A stretch of DNA of 64,000 nt, taken from positions 62,001 through 126,000 of the forward strand of contig NZ_JBEFDG010000030.1 in assembly GCF_040137905.1 (NCBI RefSeq), written 5' to 3'. Source of the DNA: Corticimicrobacter sp040137905 (lineage in GTDB: Bacteria > Pseudomonadota > Gammaproteobacteria > Burkholderiales > Burkholderiaceae_B). Shown here piece by piece: positions 45,537 through 54,569 of this stretch (its first letter is position 1; each line of letters opens with the position of its first letter). The position numbers and the translations under genes were made by a program. The notes below the pieces were generated by a model that was given only the letters and a program-made list of their open reading frames with translations, searched no databases and was not told the origin of the DNA.

Positions 45537-46082
45537 TCAGGTCTCGTCAAAGTGCAATACGCAAAGGCCCGCGGCCACGGCAAGCTGAATCACGGGCTGC
45601 GCATTGTCCCGGTTCTGGAAGTAAAGCACATTTGTGTCATCCCATCCTGCTGCGTATATGCAGCCTTGTTCGGGGAGTATGATGAACTGTGTGGGTGCTT
45701 TCGATGGGCTGAAGCGCGACTGCGCTAAAAAACCGTCCCGCGAGGTGTAGCGCTTCAGTGTCAATTTTGCTTTTCCGGGCCAACGACCACGCCATCTGGG
45801 TGTATATATTGGGGTCAGGTCAAAAAGCGAAGCCCAATGTGCTTCCATGCTTTGGTTTCTTCTATTGCGCTCCATTGAGTCGGTGATGTTCATCAGATGC
45901 CATTCAGACGCATCGCGAAGCCAATGATCAAATACCGAAATGGCGATTTTCTGCATGCCCCCATCAGAGTCTTTCTCCAGGATGGCTCTCATGGAGGGGA
46001 ATTGCCGATGAATGTGTTGTGCATCCTGCTCTGCCAGTCGAGTCAGGATTTTCTGGTGGGATTGCGTTTTGTGGGAAACCAT
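45537..46082 (-). CDS. Hypothetical protein (orphan next to tRNA-fMet)
   Basis: A 181-residue soluble protein starting MVSHKTQSHQKILTRLAEQ. The first half is helical and charged; the second beta-rich with AGWDDTNVLYFQNRDNA and a C-terminus LCVLHFDET. I do not recognise it. The ATG at 46082 has no good ribosome site; the frame stays open to 46175 through the tRNA terminator, so that extension is unlikely. It lies between a terminator and the tRNA, with composition somewhat below the core genes in GC. Confidence 0.55.
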   Translation of the reverse strand: MVSHKTQSHQKILTRLAEQDAQHIHRQFPSMRAILEKDSDGGMQKIAISVFDHWLRDASEWHLMNITDSMERNRRNQSMEAHWASLFDLTPIYTPRWRGRWPGKAKLTLKRYTSRDGFLAQSRFSPSKAPTQFIILPEQGCIYAAGWDDTNVLYFQNRDNAQPVIQLAVAAGLCVLHFDET

Positions 46083-46155
46083 GTCTGTGTTTGAGCAATG
46101 CGCGCGATGGCTCGCGGGTGCGCAGCAAGAAGTGTGCAGCAAGAAACCCGGCATG

Positions 46156-46190
46156 AAAAAAGGGCCTGCCAACAAGGCAAGCCCTTTTTG
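46156..46190 (-). terminator. Terminator of initiator tRNA gene
   Basis: On the minus strand AAAAAGGGCTTGCC and GGCAGGCCCTTTTTT form a hairpin (stem GGGC/GCCC plus GCC/GGC, small internal mismatch) ending in T6, starting 8 bases past the tRNA 3' end. Confidence 0.85.
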
Positions 46191-46196
46191 AATATC

Positions 46197-46273
<77 letters not shown>

Positions 46274-46285
46274 TCTGAGAAAAAG

Positions 46286-46314
46286 ATTCTAACAGGCCTG
46301 TTGCTTCCGCGCAA
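46286..46314 (-). promoter_or_regulatory. Promoter of the initiator tRNA gene
   Basis: On the minus strand TTGCGC (46314-46309) and TAGAAT (46291-46286) are spaced 17 bases. Transcription would begin about 6 bases before the mature tRNA 5' end. The arrangement fits a strong stable-RNA promoter. Confidence 0.7.
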
Positions 46315-46392
46315 GTTGAGTCTGATGGTGACTGCGTTACCATGCGATATTTGCAACAATAGGCTTTCCGTCACGCGGGCATACTGGACCAT

Positions 46393-47085
46393 ATGGACGA
46401 TAAGGATGTCATAATAGTGCTTGAGGCAGCGTTGCTGTGTGCTGCACAACCCATGCCAAATGCCGAGCTGCGCAAGTTATTCGAAGATGGGCAGCTCGAT
46501 GGCGGCAGGCTTCGACTTCTACTGGGGCAGTTGGCCCATGAATGGAGTGGGCGCGGGCTTGAACTGGTCGAACTGGCTGGCGGGTGGCGCTTCCAGAGCC
46601 GCGCAACGATGCGGCCTTATCTTGAACGATTGAGTACCGAAAAGGCACCTCGTTATTCGAGGGCAGTCCTTGAGACTCTGGCAATCATTGCATGGCGCCA
46701 GCCGGTTACGCGTGGCGATATCGAAGATATCCGGGGGGTCACTGTCTCTTCCCAGATCATCAAGACGCTTGAGGATCGGGGGTGGATCGATACCATTGGT
46801 TATCGTGATGCGCCTGGACGGCCAGGATTGCTCGCGACCACGCGACAGTTTCTCGATGATCTCGGGCTGCGTGCGCTGGATGAGCTACCCATGCTGGAAC
46901 AGCAGGATACAGCTGGTCTGTTGAGCAAGATGATGGCCCGAGAGGCTGAGGGTGATGCCGGGCGCGATGCGATTGTGCCGGATCGGCTTGCCGTCACCCG
47001 CATTGCGCAGGTCGTGCCTGATGAGGATGGCGTGGCCGATGAGGCAGATACTGCGGCTCGCGAGCAAGGCGAGCCGGAACAATAA
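46393..47085 (+). CDS. scpB: Segregation and condensation protein B
   Basis: A 230-residue winged-helix protein that forms the SMC-ScpA-ScpB condensin complex for chromosome segregation. ALLCAAQPMPNAELRKLF starts the first winged helix; YSRAVLETLAIIAWRQPVTRGDIEDIRGV is the family signature in the second. The acidic C-terminal tail is typical of betaproteobacteria. scpA is not in the window. rluB follows closely on the same strand. Confidence 0.94.
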   Translation: MDDKDVIIVLEAALLCAAQPMPNAELRKLFEDGQLDGGRLRLLLGQLAHEWSGRGLELVELAGGWRFQSRATMRPYLERLSTEKAPRYSRAVLETLAIIAWRQPVTRGDIEDIRGVTVSSQIIKTLEDRGWIDTIGYRDAPGRPGLLATTRQFLDDLGLRALDELPMLEQQDTAGLLSKMMAREAEGDAGRDAIVPDRLAVTRIAQVVPDEDGVADEADTAAREQGEPEQ

Positions 47086-47113
47086 TTCTTGAAATCACGA
47101 AGTTGGAGTGTCA

Positions 47114-48841
47114 GTGGCGACTAAAGAAGAAGCACTGTTGCAGACTCAGGCGGATGCATCCGCCTCCATGCCTGCGGGCGAAACCGCGGGCGGCAAGGGC
47201 AAGGGGCGCAAGTTGAGGACGCCATTCCGGCGTCGCCGCGCCGATGCTGTCGAGCCGCAGTCTGCTGGCGATGCCCAGCTTCGCGTCGAGGCTGCTGCGC
47301 CCGAGGCGGGTGCAAGCCCACGCAAGACGACGGGTGGGCGCAAGCGTCAGGGGGCTCCCCGGGCGCAAAAGCCCCAGGAAGCCCAGGGTGCGGCACCCGC
47401 TGCGGGACGAGGCAAGCGCCCGGCGACGCCTCGCAGGCGTTCTGAAAAACCTGTGAGCGCCGATGTGCAGCAGTCGGCTGTCATTATCGATCCCGAGGCC
47501 GAGCGTGAGGCGGAAGCGGCGCTGTCCTATCTGGATCAGGCGGACTCCCTGCCCAAGCGCCTGGGCAAATATCTTGAGCATGATGCGGTCATGCCCAAGC
47601 TGCACAAGGTGCTGGCCGAGGCCGGCATCGGTTCGCGGCGTGAAATGGAAGAGCTGATCGTGGCGGGCCGGGTGTCCGTCAATGGCGAACCGGCTCATAT
47701 CGGTCAGCGTGTTGGTCCCAAGGATCAGGTGCGCGTCAATGGTCGTCTGGTGGCCCGCCAGGCCTCCAAGCGCAAGCATCGTGTGATCCTGTATCACAAG
47801 CCGGCAGGCGAGATCGTCAGTCATGATGATCCCGCGGGTCGTGCCAGCGTGTTTGCGCGCCTGCCCAAGCTGCGCACTGGAAAGTGGCTGTCGGTCGGTC
47901 GGCTTGATCTCAATACCGAGGGCTTGCTGATCCTGACAACGTCCGGGGACCTGGCCAATCGCCTGATGCACCCACGTTATGGGGCCGAGCGCGAGTACGC
48001 GGTGCGTGTGCTGGGCGAGCTGGGCGACGAACAGCGCAAGGCGCTGGTCGAAGGGGTTCAGCTGGATGATGGCATGGCGGCGTTCGGCTCCCTGGATTAT
48101 CTGGGGGGGGAGGGCAGCAATCGCTGGTATCGCGTGACGCTCAATGAGGGGCGCAACCGTGAGGTTCGTCGCATGTTCGAGGCGGCAGGCGTGACGGTCA
48201 GTCGGCTCATCCGTACCCGTTTCGGCGAGGTTGTCCTGCCGCGCAATCTGCGCCGTGGTCGCTGGGAGGAGTTGAGCGAGGATCTGGCGGCTGCATTGAT
48301 GGTGCAGCTTGGCTTGCTCAACGACGATGATGATGGTGAACGTGTGCGCAAGCAGCCCAAGTCACACGACAGCGCATTGCCGCCGGGCTTCGGTACGATG
48401 GAGCGCAATGGTCTCAATGGTGCGCGAGTCAGCCGCAAGGGCAAACTGCAAGGCGGCGGCGGTGCAACATTCAGTTGCCCGTCCGATCCATTTGGGACGG
48501 GCTCTCCCCTGGTGGGTGGGTACGCAAACGGCCATCCTCTGGAGCGTGGCGAGTCCAGAGGGGCGAAGCCGGCCGGTGGTGCCCGCAAGCCGCGAGGCAA
48601 GTCGCAATCTCAATCCCAGTCCGGTTCTGCTGCGACAGGCAATGCACGTCCTGCCGCCAAGAGTGGTGGCAAGGCGGCCAGGAGCGGTGGTGGCAAGCAG
48701 GGCCGGCAGGGTGATGCGCCTGCGAAGGCGTCTGCCCAACGTCCTGCCCGACGCAAGAAAGGTAGTCAGGGGGATGACTGGCAGCCACGCGGCGCAGCGG
48801 CGCATGAGTCCCGCCTGGGTGTGATTGGCCGTAGCCGCTGA
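47114..48841 (+). CDS. rluB: 23S rRNA pseudouridine synthase RluB, with long basic tails
   Basis: A 575-residue enzyme that makes pseudouridine 2605 of 23S rRNA. A basic Ala/Arg/Lys-rich extension (about 1-140) precedes the S4 domain (LHKVLAEAGIGSRREMEELI) and the catalytic RsuA-type domain with VGRLDLNTEGLLILT holding the catalytic Asp. RNREVRRMFEAAGV follows. The C-terminal 170 residues are Gly/Ser/Lys-rich. I prefer GTG 47114, 5 bases after GGAG, over GTG 47108. E. coli RluB is about half this length; extended tails are common in Burkholderiales. Confidence 0.92.
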   Translation: MATKEEALLQTQADASASMPAGETAGGKGKGRKLRTPFRRRRADAVEPQSAGDAQLRVEAAAPEAGASPRKTTGGRKRQGAPRAQKPQEAQGAAPAAGRGKRPATPRRRSEKPVSADVQQSAVIIDPEAEREAEAALSYLDQADSLPKRLGKYLEHDAVMPKLHKVLAEAGIGSRREMEELIVAGRVSVNGEPAHIGQRVGPKDQVRVNGRLVARQASKRKHRVILYHKPAGEIVSHDDPAGRASVFARLPKLRTGKWLSVGRLDLNTEGLLILTTSGDLANRLMHPRYGAEREYAVRVLGELGDEQRKALVEGVQLDDGMAAFGSLDYLGGEGSNRWYRVTLNEGRNREVRRMFEAAGVTVSRLIRTRFGEVVLPRNLRRGRWEELSEDLAAALMVQLGLLNDDDDGERVRKQPKSHDSALPPGFGTMERNGLNGARVSRKGKLQGGGGATFSCPSDPFGTGSPLVGGYANGHPLERGESRGAKPAGGARKPRGKSQSQSQSGSAATGNARPAAKSGGKAARSGGGKQGRQGDAPAKASAQRPARRKKGSQGDDWQPRGAAAHESRLGVIGRSR

Positions 48842-48851
48842 CAACTGTTTC

Positions 48852-48860
48852 TGTTAAAAT
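48852..48860 (+). promoter_or_regulatory. Candidate extended -10 promoter of the rimP operon
   Basis: TGTTAAAAT fits TGn plus a -10 hexamer, 11 bases past the rluB stop and 195 bases before the rimP ATG. No good -35 lies 17 bases upstream. It would give a leader of about 190 bases. Confidence 0.4.
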
Positions 48861-48973
48861 AGACGGTTTTGATGGGCTAGGGTTGTTGTGTCTGCGCTTT
48901 GCGGACGCAATTTGCAGGCGCACTTTGTGCAGGCATGCCCGGCCCGGATGGTCAGCTTGTTGTCGTGGTGGCT

Positions 48974-49049
48974 GGCACATACATAGCGACTCTTGCGCTG
49001 GCGTGTGCCGGTGCAACACAGTGGGCTGGTTGTTCAGCCCTTTTTTTTT
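48974..49049 (+). promoter_or_regulatory. rimP leader: attenuator with terminator and competing hairpin
   Basis: Three structures can be drawn. GGCACA/TGTGCC (48974-48979 with 49004-49009) closes a large hairpin. GGGCTG/CAGCCC (49023-49028 with 49035-49040), loop GTTGTT, runs into T9 (49041-49049): an intrinsic terminator ending 6 bases before the rimP ATG. CAACACAG (49014-49021) can pair with CTGGTTG (49026-49032) with one bulged A, using the left arm of the terminator. The last two are mutually exclusive, the usual logic of an attenuator. Several leader RNAs are known ahead of rimP-nusA operons in other bacteria; whether this belongs to one is untested. Confidence 0.6.
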
Positions 49050-49055
49050 GAGCAT

Positions 49056-49550
49056 ATGGCAGACATTTTTTCGTTGACGGAGCAGGCGCTGGCAGGCATG
49101 GATATCGAACTGGTCGATGTCGAACGTGCGGGCCAGGGGCTGTTGCGTGTGACTATCGATACGCCCGAAGGTGTGCGGATCGAACATTGCGAGCAGGTCT
49201 CGCGGCATCTGTCGCGCGTCTACGAAGTCGAAAATTTGGATTACAGCCGGCTCGAAGTCAGTTCTCCCGGTACCGATCGACCACTGCGCAAGGATGCCGA
49301 TTTCCGGCGTTTTGCTGGTGAACGTGTCGAGATCAAGCTGCGCGAGGCGATTGACAGCCGCAAGGTTTTTTCAGGGATTCTGACGCTTCCGGAAACGGAA
49401 GGCGAAGCCGCCGATCAGCAGGGCGGCGCAACGTTCGGGTTGGAGTTCGAGGCACAGAAGGGTGAGATGCAGGTGTTGAGCTTTACGCTGGATGATGTCG
49501 AGCGTGCCAAGCTGGATCCCGTCCTGAATTTCAAGGGTAAGAAGCGATGA
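49056..49550 (+). CDS. rimP: Ribosome maturation factor RimP
   Basis: A 164-residue factor required for 30S subunit assembly. LAGMDIELVDVERAGQGLLRVTID, GVRIEHCEQVSRHLSRVYEV and YSRLEVSSPGTDRPL are the family motifs; an SH3-like C-terminal domain follows. ATG 49056 is 6 bases past a terminator T-run and has only GAG before it, so translation initiation looks weak or structured. Its stop overlaps nusA by 4 bases. Confidence 0.95.
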   Translation: MADIFSLTEQALAGMDIELVDVERAGQGLLRVTIDTPEGVRIEHCEQVSRHLSRVYEVENLDYSRLEVSSPGTDRPLRKDADFRRFAGERVEIKLREAIDSRKVFSGILTLPETEGEAADQQGGATFGLEFEAQKGEMQVLSFTLDDVERAKLDPVLNFKGKKR

Positions 49551-51028
49551 GTCGCGAAATTCTTTTACTGGTGGATGCGCTGGCGAGCGAAAAGGCCGTT
49601 CCGCGTGAAGTGGTCTTTGGTGCACTTGAGGGTGCGCTGGCGTCGGCCATGAAAAAGCGCTTCGAGGAAGATGTCAATATTCGCGTGGCGATCGACCGCG
49701 ATACCGGCAACTATGAAGGTTTCCGGCGCTGGCTGGTCGTGCCCGACGAAGAAGGTTTGCAAGAGCCCGATCAGCAGGAACTGCTGTCGGATGCGCGTGA
49801 ACTGGCACCCGACGTCGAGATCGGCGATTACATTGAAGAACCGCTCGAGGCCATCGAATTTGGTCGTATCGGTGCGCAGGCCGCCAAACAGGCCATTCTG
49901 CAGAAGATCCGCGATGCCGAGCGCGAGCAGGTTCTCAACGATTTTCTGGATCGTGGCGAAAGTATCGTGTCCGGCACGGTCAAGCGCATGGACAAGGGCG
50001 ATGCCATCATCGAAAGCGGCAAGATCGAAGCCCGCCTGCCTCGCAACCAGATGATCCCCAAGGAAAATCTGCGTATCGGTGATCGTGTGCGTGCCTGGGT
50101 TCAGACCATTGATCGCACGGCACGTGGCCAGCAGGTACTGCTGTCGCGCACGGCTCCCGAATTCATCCAGCAACTGTTTGAAAACGAAGTGCCCGAGATC
50201 GAGCAGGGTCTGCTCGAGATCAAGGCTGCAGCGCGCGATCCTGGCGTTCGCGCCAAGATCGCTGTCGTGGCCTACGACAAGCGTATCGATCCCATTGGCA
50301 CTTGCGTCGGCATGCGCGGCTCGCGTGTGACGGCTGTGCGCAATGAGCTGGGTGGCGAGCAGGTCGATATCGTCCTGTGGGCTGACGATCCCGCGCAGTT
50401 CGTCATTGGCGCGCTGGCTCCGGCCAACGTCGAGTCCATCGTGGTGGATGAAGACAAGCACGCCATGGATGTGGTCGTCGACGAGGAAAACCTGCCGAAG
50501 GCGATCGGTGCCCGTGGTCAGAACGTCCGCCTGGCATCCGACCTGACCGGGTGGCAGATCAACATCATGACCCAGGAAGAAAGCCACAGCCGCCAGGAAG
50601 AGGAGCGCGAGACTTTGCGTGCCGCTTTCATGCAAAAACTGGACGTGGATGAGGAAGTCGCTGACATCCTGATCGACGAAGGTTTCACCGGCCTGGAAGA
50701 GATCGCCTATGTGCCGATGCAGGAACTGCTCGACATCGAGGCGTTCGACGAAGAAACCATTACCGAGTTGCGCACTCGCGCCCGCAACGCGCTGCTGACC
50801 GAGGCTATTGCCAAGGAAGAAGAGGCAGAGGCTGCCCAGAATCTCAACGGTCTCGAAGGCATGACGCCCGAACTGATCGAGAAACTGGCCCAGCATGGCA
50901 TTGAAACCCGCGATGACCTGGCCGATCTGGCCAGCGATGAGCTGGCCGAGATGGTTGGTGTCGACGAGCAGGCGGCCAGCGACCTGATCATGCGTGCTCG
51001 CGAGCACTGGTTTGATGATGAGGCGTAA
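49547..51028 (+). CDS. nusA: Transcription termination/antitermination factor NusA
   Basis: A 493-residue RNA polymerase-binding protein controlling pausing, termination and antitermination. N-terminal polymerase-binding domain (about 1-130), S1 (about 135-200; GTVKRMDKGDAIIE), KH1 and KH2 (about 230-345; GTCVGMRGSRV, IGARGQNVRLAS), and two C-terminal acidic repeats with helix-hairpin-helix-like motifs (about 365-490). It may act on the upstream rimP leader, as NusA autocontrol of its own operon is known in E. coli. ATGA overlap with rimP. Confidence 0.97.
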   Translation: MSREILLLVDALASEKAVPREVVFGALEGALASAMKKRFEEDVNIRVAIDRDTGNYEGFRRWLVVPDEEGLQEPDQQELLSDARELAPDVEIGDYIEEPLEAIEFGRIGAQAAKQAILQKIRDAEREQVLNDFLDRGESIVSGTVKRMDKGDAIIESGKIEARLPRNQMIPKENLRIGDRVRAWVQTIDRTARGQQVLLSRTAPEFIQQLFENEVPEIEQGLLEIKAAARDPGVRAKIAVVAYDKRIDPIGTCVGMRGSRVTAVRNELGGEQVDIVLWADDPAQFVIGALAPANVESIVVDEDKHAMDVVVDEENLPKAIGARGQNVRLASDLTGWQINIMTQEESHSRQEEERETLRAAFMQKLDVDEEVADILIDEGFTGLEEIAYVPMQELLDIEAFDEETITELRTRARNALLTEAIAKEEEAEAAQNLNGLEGMTPELIEKLAQHGIETRDDLADLASDELAEMVGVDEQAASDLIMRAREHWFDDEA

Positions 51029-51119
51029 GTGCAGGAGCGGCCGGTGAGTGCCGGCCCGTCTCCCGCCAGGCAACAGCATCAATATTGAAAAATGCAGTAG
51101 AAAGGGAAGAGAGAAACGA

Positions 51120-54100
51120 ATGTCGAGTAATACCGTCGCCCAGTTCGCAAATGAGCTGAAAATGCCCGCCGTCGCGCTGCTTGAGCAGTTGCGCGTTGCC
51201 GGCATCGACCTCAAGTCGGCCGACGATGTCGTCACCGAAAGCGACAAGGCGAAGCTGCTCGAGTCGTTGCGCAAGGGTAAGGCGCAAGGCAGTGAGGGCA
51301 AGAAGATCACGGTGACTCGTCGCCAGACTTCGGAAATCCGCCATGCCGATGCCACCGGCCGTTCCCGCACGGTGCAGGTCGAAGTGCGCAAAAAGCGTGT
51401 CTTCGTCAAGCGTGATGTGCAGGATCCGCTGGCAGCCGAAGCCGCGCTCTCTGACCAGGACCATGCTGCCGACGTTGATCGCCAGGAAGCAGTGCCGGTT
51501 GTGGACGTCACCCACGAAACTGCCGCGCCCATCGAAGCGGCGGCAGCCGTACAGGCTGATGTCGCTCAGGTTGTTGCTGAAGATCATGCGGCAATCGAGT
51601 CGAATGTGACCGCTTCGGCAGAGAGCACGGTTGCTCCTGTGGAGGTGGTTGCCGTCGAGCAACAGGCTGCCGTGGCCGACGTGCCTGCCGTAGAAGAGGC
51701 TGTGCCGGTTGCCACCGAAGCGCCATCCATTCCATCCGTTCCGCAAGTGGAGTCCGCCGATACCGGCGCGGCTGCACCCGCGGCAGAACAACCCACCCCT
51801 GCGCAGGAGGCCACGGCCTCCGTGGCGCAGCAGGAGCAGACGGCCGAGCCGTCCTCCGTCAGCGCAGCAGCACACGCGGAACCGGCCCCTGCCAAGCAGG
51901 CAGCCGTCTCGTCCGCGCCCAAAGCGGCAACAGGAAAGAAAAATATGTCCGGCCAGGCAGTACCAGTGGAAGCGGCAGCGGGTGCCACTCCTCCGGCGAA
52001 TCGTGAAGCAGCCCGCAAGGCAGCCGAGGCAGAGGCAGCGGCATTGCGTGCCATGCTGAACCGTCCCCGCAAGGTGCTGCGTGCGCCTGAGCCCGAGCCG
52101 CAGAATGTGGCCGGTACACTGCACAAGCCTTCCAAGAAGGAAGGCGTGAAAAAAGACGCCAAGCCGGCGACTGACAATGCGCCGGGCAAGAAAACCGTCA
52201 AGACGGCGGATGCAGGCTCTTCGTCGTGGTCCGATGGCAATCGCAAGAAGCCGTCCGATCGCCCGCAGCGCAGCGATGCACCTGCCGGCCGTGATGGCTG
52301 GCGCAGTGGCAAGGGTGGTGGTAAGGGCCGTCGCGGCGATCGCCGCGACGAGCAACAGGCCGCCAGTGCAGCACCTGAATTCATCGTCCGTGAAGTGCAC
52401 GTTCCCGAAACGGTCACGGTAGCCGATCTGGCGCACAAGATGTCCGTCAAGGCCGCCGAAGTCATCAAGCTGTTGATGAAGCTGGGCCAGATGGTGACCA
52501 TCAACCAGGTGCTGGATCAGGAAACCGCCATGATCGTGGTTGAGGAACTGGGCCACAAGGCGATTGCTGCCAAGCTGGATGATCCCGAGGCCTTCCTCGA
52601 CGAAACCGATCTGGGCGAGATCGAATCGTTGCCGCGTGCACCTGTCGTGACCGTTATGGGCCACGTTGACCACGGCAAGACCTCGTTGCTGGATTACATT
52701 CGTCGTGCCAAGGTGGCACATGGTGAGGCCGGTGGCATTACGCAGCATATCGGTGCCTATCACGTCAAGACGCCGCGTGGCGTGGTGACCTTCCTGGATA
52801 CCCCGGGTCACGAGGCCTTCACGGCCATGCGTGCCCGCGGTGCCAAGGCAACCGACGTCGTGATCCTGGTTGTGGCCGCCGATGATGGCGTCATGCCGCA
52901 GACGCGCGAAGCCATTCACCATGCGCGTGCCGCAGGTGTACCCATCGTGGTGGCGATCACCAAGGTCGACAAGCCCGAAGCCAATCCGGATCGCGTCAAG
53001 CAGGAACTGCTGGTCGAGGAAGTCGTTCCCGAAGAATACGGTGGCGATGTACCCTTCGTGTCCGTGTCGGCCAAGACTGGTGCAGGCATTGATGATCTGC
53101 TCGAAAACGTACTGTTGCAGGCCGAGATTCTTGAGCTCAAGGCACCGATCGAGGCTCCCGCCAAGGGGCTGGTTGTCGAGGCCCGCCTCGACAAGGGGCG
53201 CGGCCCGGTCGCGACCGTGCTGGTACAGTCCGGTACGCTGAACCGGGGCGACTCGGTGCTGGTGGGAGCAAGCTACGGCCGTGTGCGTGCCATGCTGGAC
53301 GAAACCGGCAAGGCCATCCACAAGGCTGGCCCATCCATTCCGGTTGAAATCCAGGGGCTGACTGAAGTGCCTGCCGCCGGCGACGAACTGATCGCCATGA
53401 CCGACGAGCGCAAGGCACGCGAAATCGCACTGTTCCGTCAGGGCAAGTTCCGTGACGTCAAGCTGGCCAAGCAACAGGCCGCCAAGCTCGAGTCCATGTT
53501 CGACAACATGGGTGAGGGTGCCCAGATTCTGTCGCTCATCATCAAGACCGATGTGCAGGGTTCACAGGAAGCGCTGGCCAGTTCGCTGCTCAAGCTCTCG
53601 ACCGACGAGGTCAAGGTGCAGGTGGTGCATGCGGCAGTGGGCGGTATTTCCGAAAGCGACGTCAACCTGGCCATCGCTTCGCATGCAGTCATCATCGGCT
53701 TTAACGTGCGCGCCGATCACAGTGCCAAGAAGCTGGCCGAGAACAACGATATCGATCTGCGCTACTACAACATCATCTATGATGCTGTGGACGACGTGAA
53801 GGCTGCCCTGTCCGGCATGCTGGCACCCGAGCGCAAGGAAGAAGTCATCGGCATGGTCGAGATTCGCGAGGTCTACAGCATTTCGCGTATCGGCAAGGTG
53901 GCGGGTTGCATGGTCACCGATGGTATCGTTCGTCGCGATTCGCAGATCCGTCTGTTGCGCGGCAATGTGGTCCAGTGGACCGGCCTGCTGGAGTCGCTGC
54001 GCCGCTTCAAGGATGATGTCAAGGAAGTCCGCAGTGGTTTTGATTGCGGTGTCACCCTGCGGGGCAACAATGATATCGAAGTCGGCGATCAGCTTGAAGT

Positions 54101-54134
54101 CTTCGAAATCAAGGAAATCGCCCGTTCGCTGTGA
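51120..54134 (+). CDS. infB: Translation initiation factor IF-2
   Basis: A 1004-residue GTPase that brings fMet-tRNA to the 30S subunit and drives subunit joining. An IF2N domain (about 1-50) precedes a long Ala/Val/Glu-rich region, a basic Gly/Arg region, and a second IF2N (about 420-470). The G domain has GHVDHGKT (about 513-520), DTPGHE and TKVDKPEAN, followed by domains II-IV. ATG 51120 begins the conserved MSSNTVAQFANELKMP. An internal in-frame ATG at 51945 has its own AGGAAA site, so a shorter isoform is likely. Confidence 0.97.
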   Translation: MSSNTVAQFANELKMPAVALLEQLRVAGIDLKSADDVVTESDKAKLLESLRKGKAQGSEGKKITVTRRQTSEIRHADATGRSRTVQVEVRKKRVFVKRDVQDPLAAEAALSDQDHAADVDRQEAVPVVDVTHETAAPIEAAAAVQADVAQVVAEDHAAIESNVTASAESTVAPVEVVAVEQQAAVADVPAVEEAVPVATEAPSIPSVPQVESADTGAAAPAAEQPTPAQEATASVAQQEQTAEPSSVSAAAHAEPAPAKQAAVSSAPKAATGKKNMSGQAVPVEAAAGATPPANREAARKAAEAEAAALRAMLNRPRKVLRAPEPEPQNVAGTLHKPSKKEGVKKDAKPATDNAPGKKTVKTADAGSSSWSDGNRKKPSDRPQRSDAPAGRDGWRSGKGGGKGRRGDRRDEQQAASAAPEFIVREVHVPETVTVADLAHKMSVKAAEVIKLLMKLGQMVTINQVLDQETAMIVVEELGHKAIAAKLDDPEAFLDETDLGEIESLPRAPVVTVMGHVDHGKTSLLDYIRRAKVAHGEAGGITQHIGAYHVKTPRGVVTFLDTPGHEAFTAMRARGAKATDVVILVVAADDGVMPQTREAIHHARAAGVPIVVAITKVDKPEANPDRVKQELLVEEVVPEEYGGDVPFVSVSAKTGAGIDDLLENVLLQAEILELKAPIEAPAKGLVVEARLDKGRGPVATVLVQSGTLNRGDSVLVGASYGRVRAMLDETGKAIHKAGPSIPVEIQGLTEVPAAGDELIAMTDERKAREIALFRQGKFRDVKLAKQQAAKLESMFDNMGEGAQILSLIIKTDVQGSQEALASSLLKLSTDEVKVQVVHAAVGGISESDVNLAIASHAVIIGFNVRADHSAKKLAENNDIDLRYYNIIYDAVDDVKAALSGMLAPERKEEVIGMVEIREVYSISRIGKVAGCMVTDGIVRRDSQIRLLRGNVVQWTGLLESLRRFKDDVKEVRSGFDCGVTLRGNNDIEVGDQLEVFEIKEIARSL
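51932..51947 (+). promoter_or_regulatory. Internal ribosome binding site and start codon in infB
   Basis: AGGAAA (51932-51937) is 7 bases before ATG 51945 in the infB frame. Initiation there would give a protein of about 729 residues beginning MSGQAVPVEAAAG and lacking the first IF2N region, comparable to the shorter IF2 forms made by internal initiation in enterobacteria. Confidence 0.5.
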
Positions 54135-54140
54135 GTCTGA

Positions 54141-54542
54141 ATGAGCCGTCATAAGCAAAAAAGCATCCCCAACCGCAATGTGCGGTTGGCCGACCAGATC
54201 CAGAAGGATCTGGCCGAGATCATCCAGCGCGAGATCGAGATGTCCCGCGTTGGCTTGGTCACGCTGACCTCGGTCGAACTGTCGGCCGATTACGCGCACG
54301 CCAAGGTCTATTTTTCCGTGCTGGGCGCGGAGCCCGATGCCGTCGTTGCATTGCTCAACGAAAAGGCTGGCTGGCTGCACTCGCTGTTGTACAAGCGACT
54401 GCATATCCATACGGTTCCGACCCTGCGCTTTGTGCATGACGCCCAACTGGCGCATGCGATCGAAATGTCCCAATTGATCGACCAGGCCAATCGGTCTGGC
54501 GCTCAATCCGGCGTTCCCGACGAACCCGACGACGCCCGCTGA
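54141..54542 (+). CDS. rbfA: Ribosome-binding factor A
   Basis: A 133-residue KH-fold protein that acts late in 30S maturation, needed for 16S 5'-end processing and cold adaptation. RNVRLADQIQKDLAEIIQREI starts the domain and DYAHAKVYFSVLG and TVPTLRFVHD follow. The tail is acidic and short. It begins 6 bases after infB in the standard operon order. Confidence 0.96.
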   Translation: MSRHKQKSIPNRNVRLADQIQKDLAEIIQREIEMSRVGLVTLTSVELSADYAHAKVYFSVLGAEPDAVVALLNEKAGWLHSLLYKRLHIHTVPTLRFVHDAQLAHAIEMSQLIDQANRSGAQSGVPDEPDDAR

Positions 54543-54569
54543 CGCGGGCTATCGTTCTATTTCTGGTTG

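Noticed and set aside
48853..49055. Initiator tRNA (metY-like) directly before rimP, as in enterobacteria
   Set aside because: No tRNA cloverleaf in this gap; the initiator tRNA is at 46197-46273 on the other strand.
50988..53474. 828-codon minus-strand open frame opposite infB
   Set aside because: Cys/Arg/Gly-rich translation without domains; infB on the other strand is certain.
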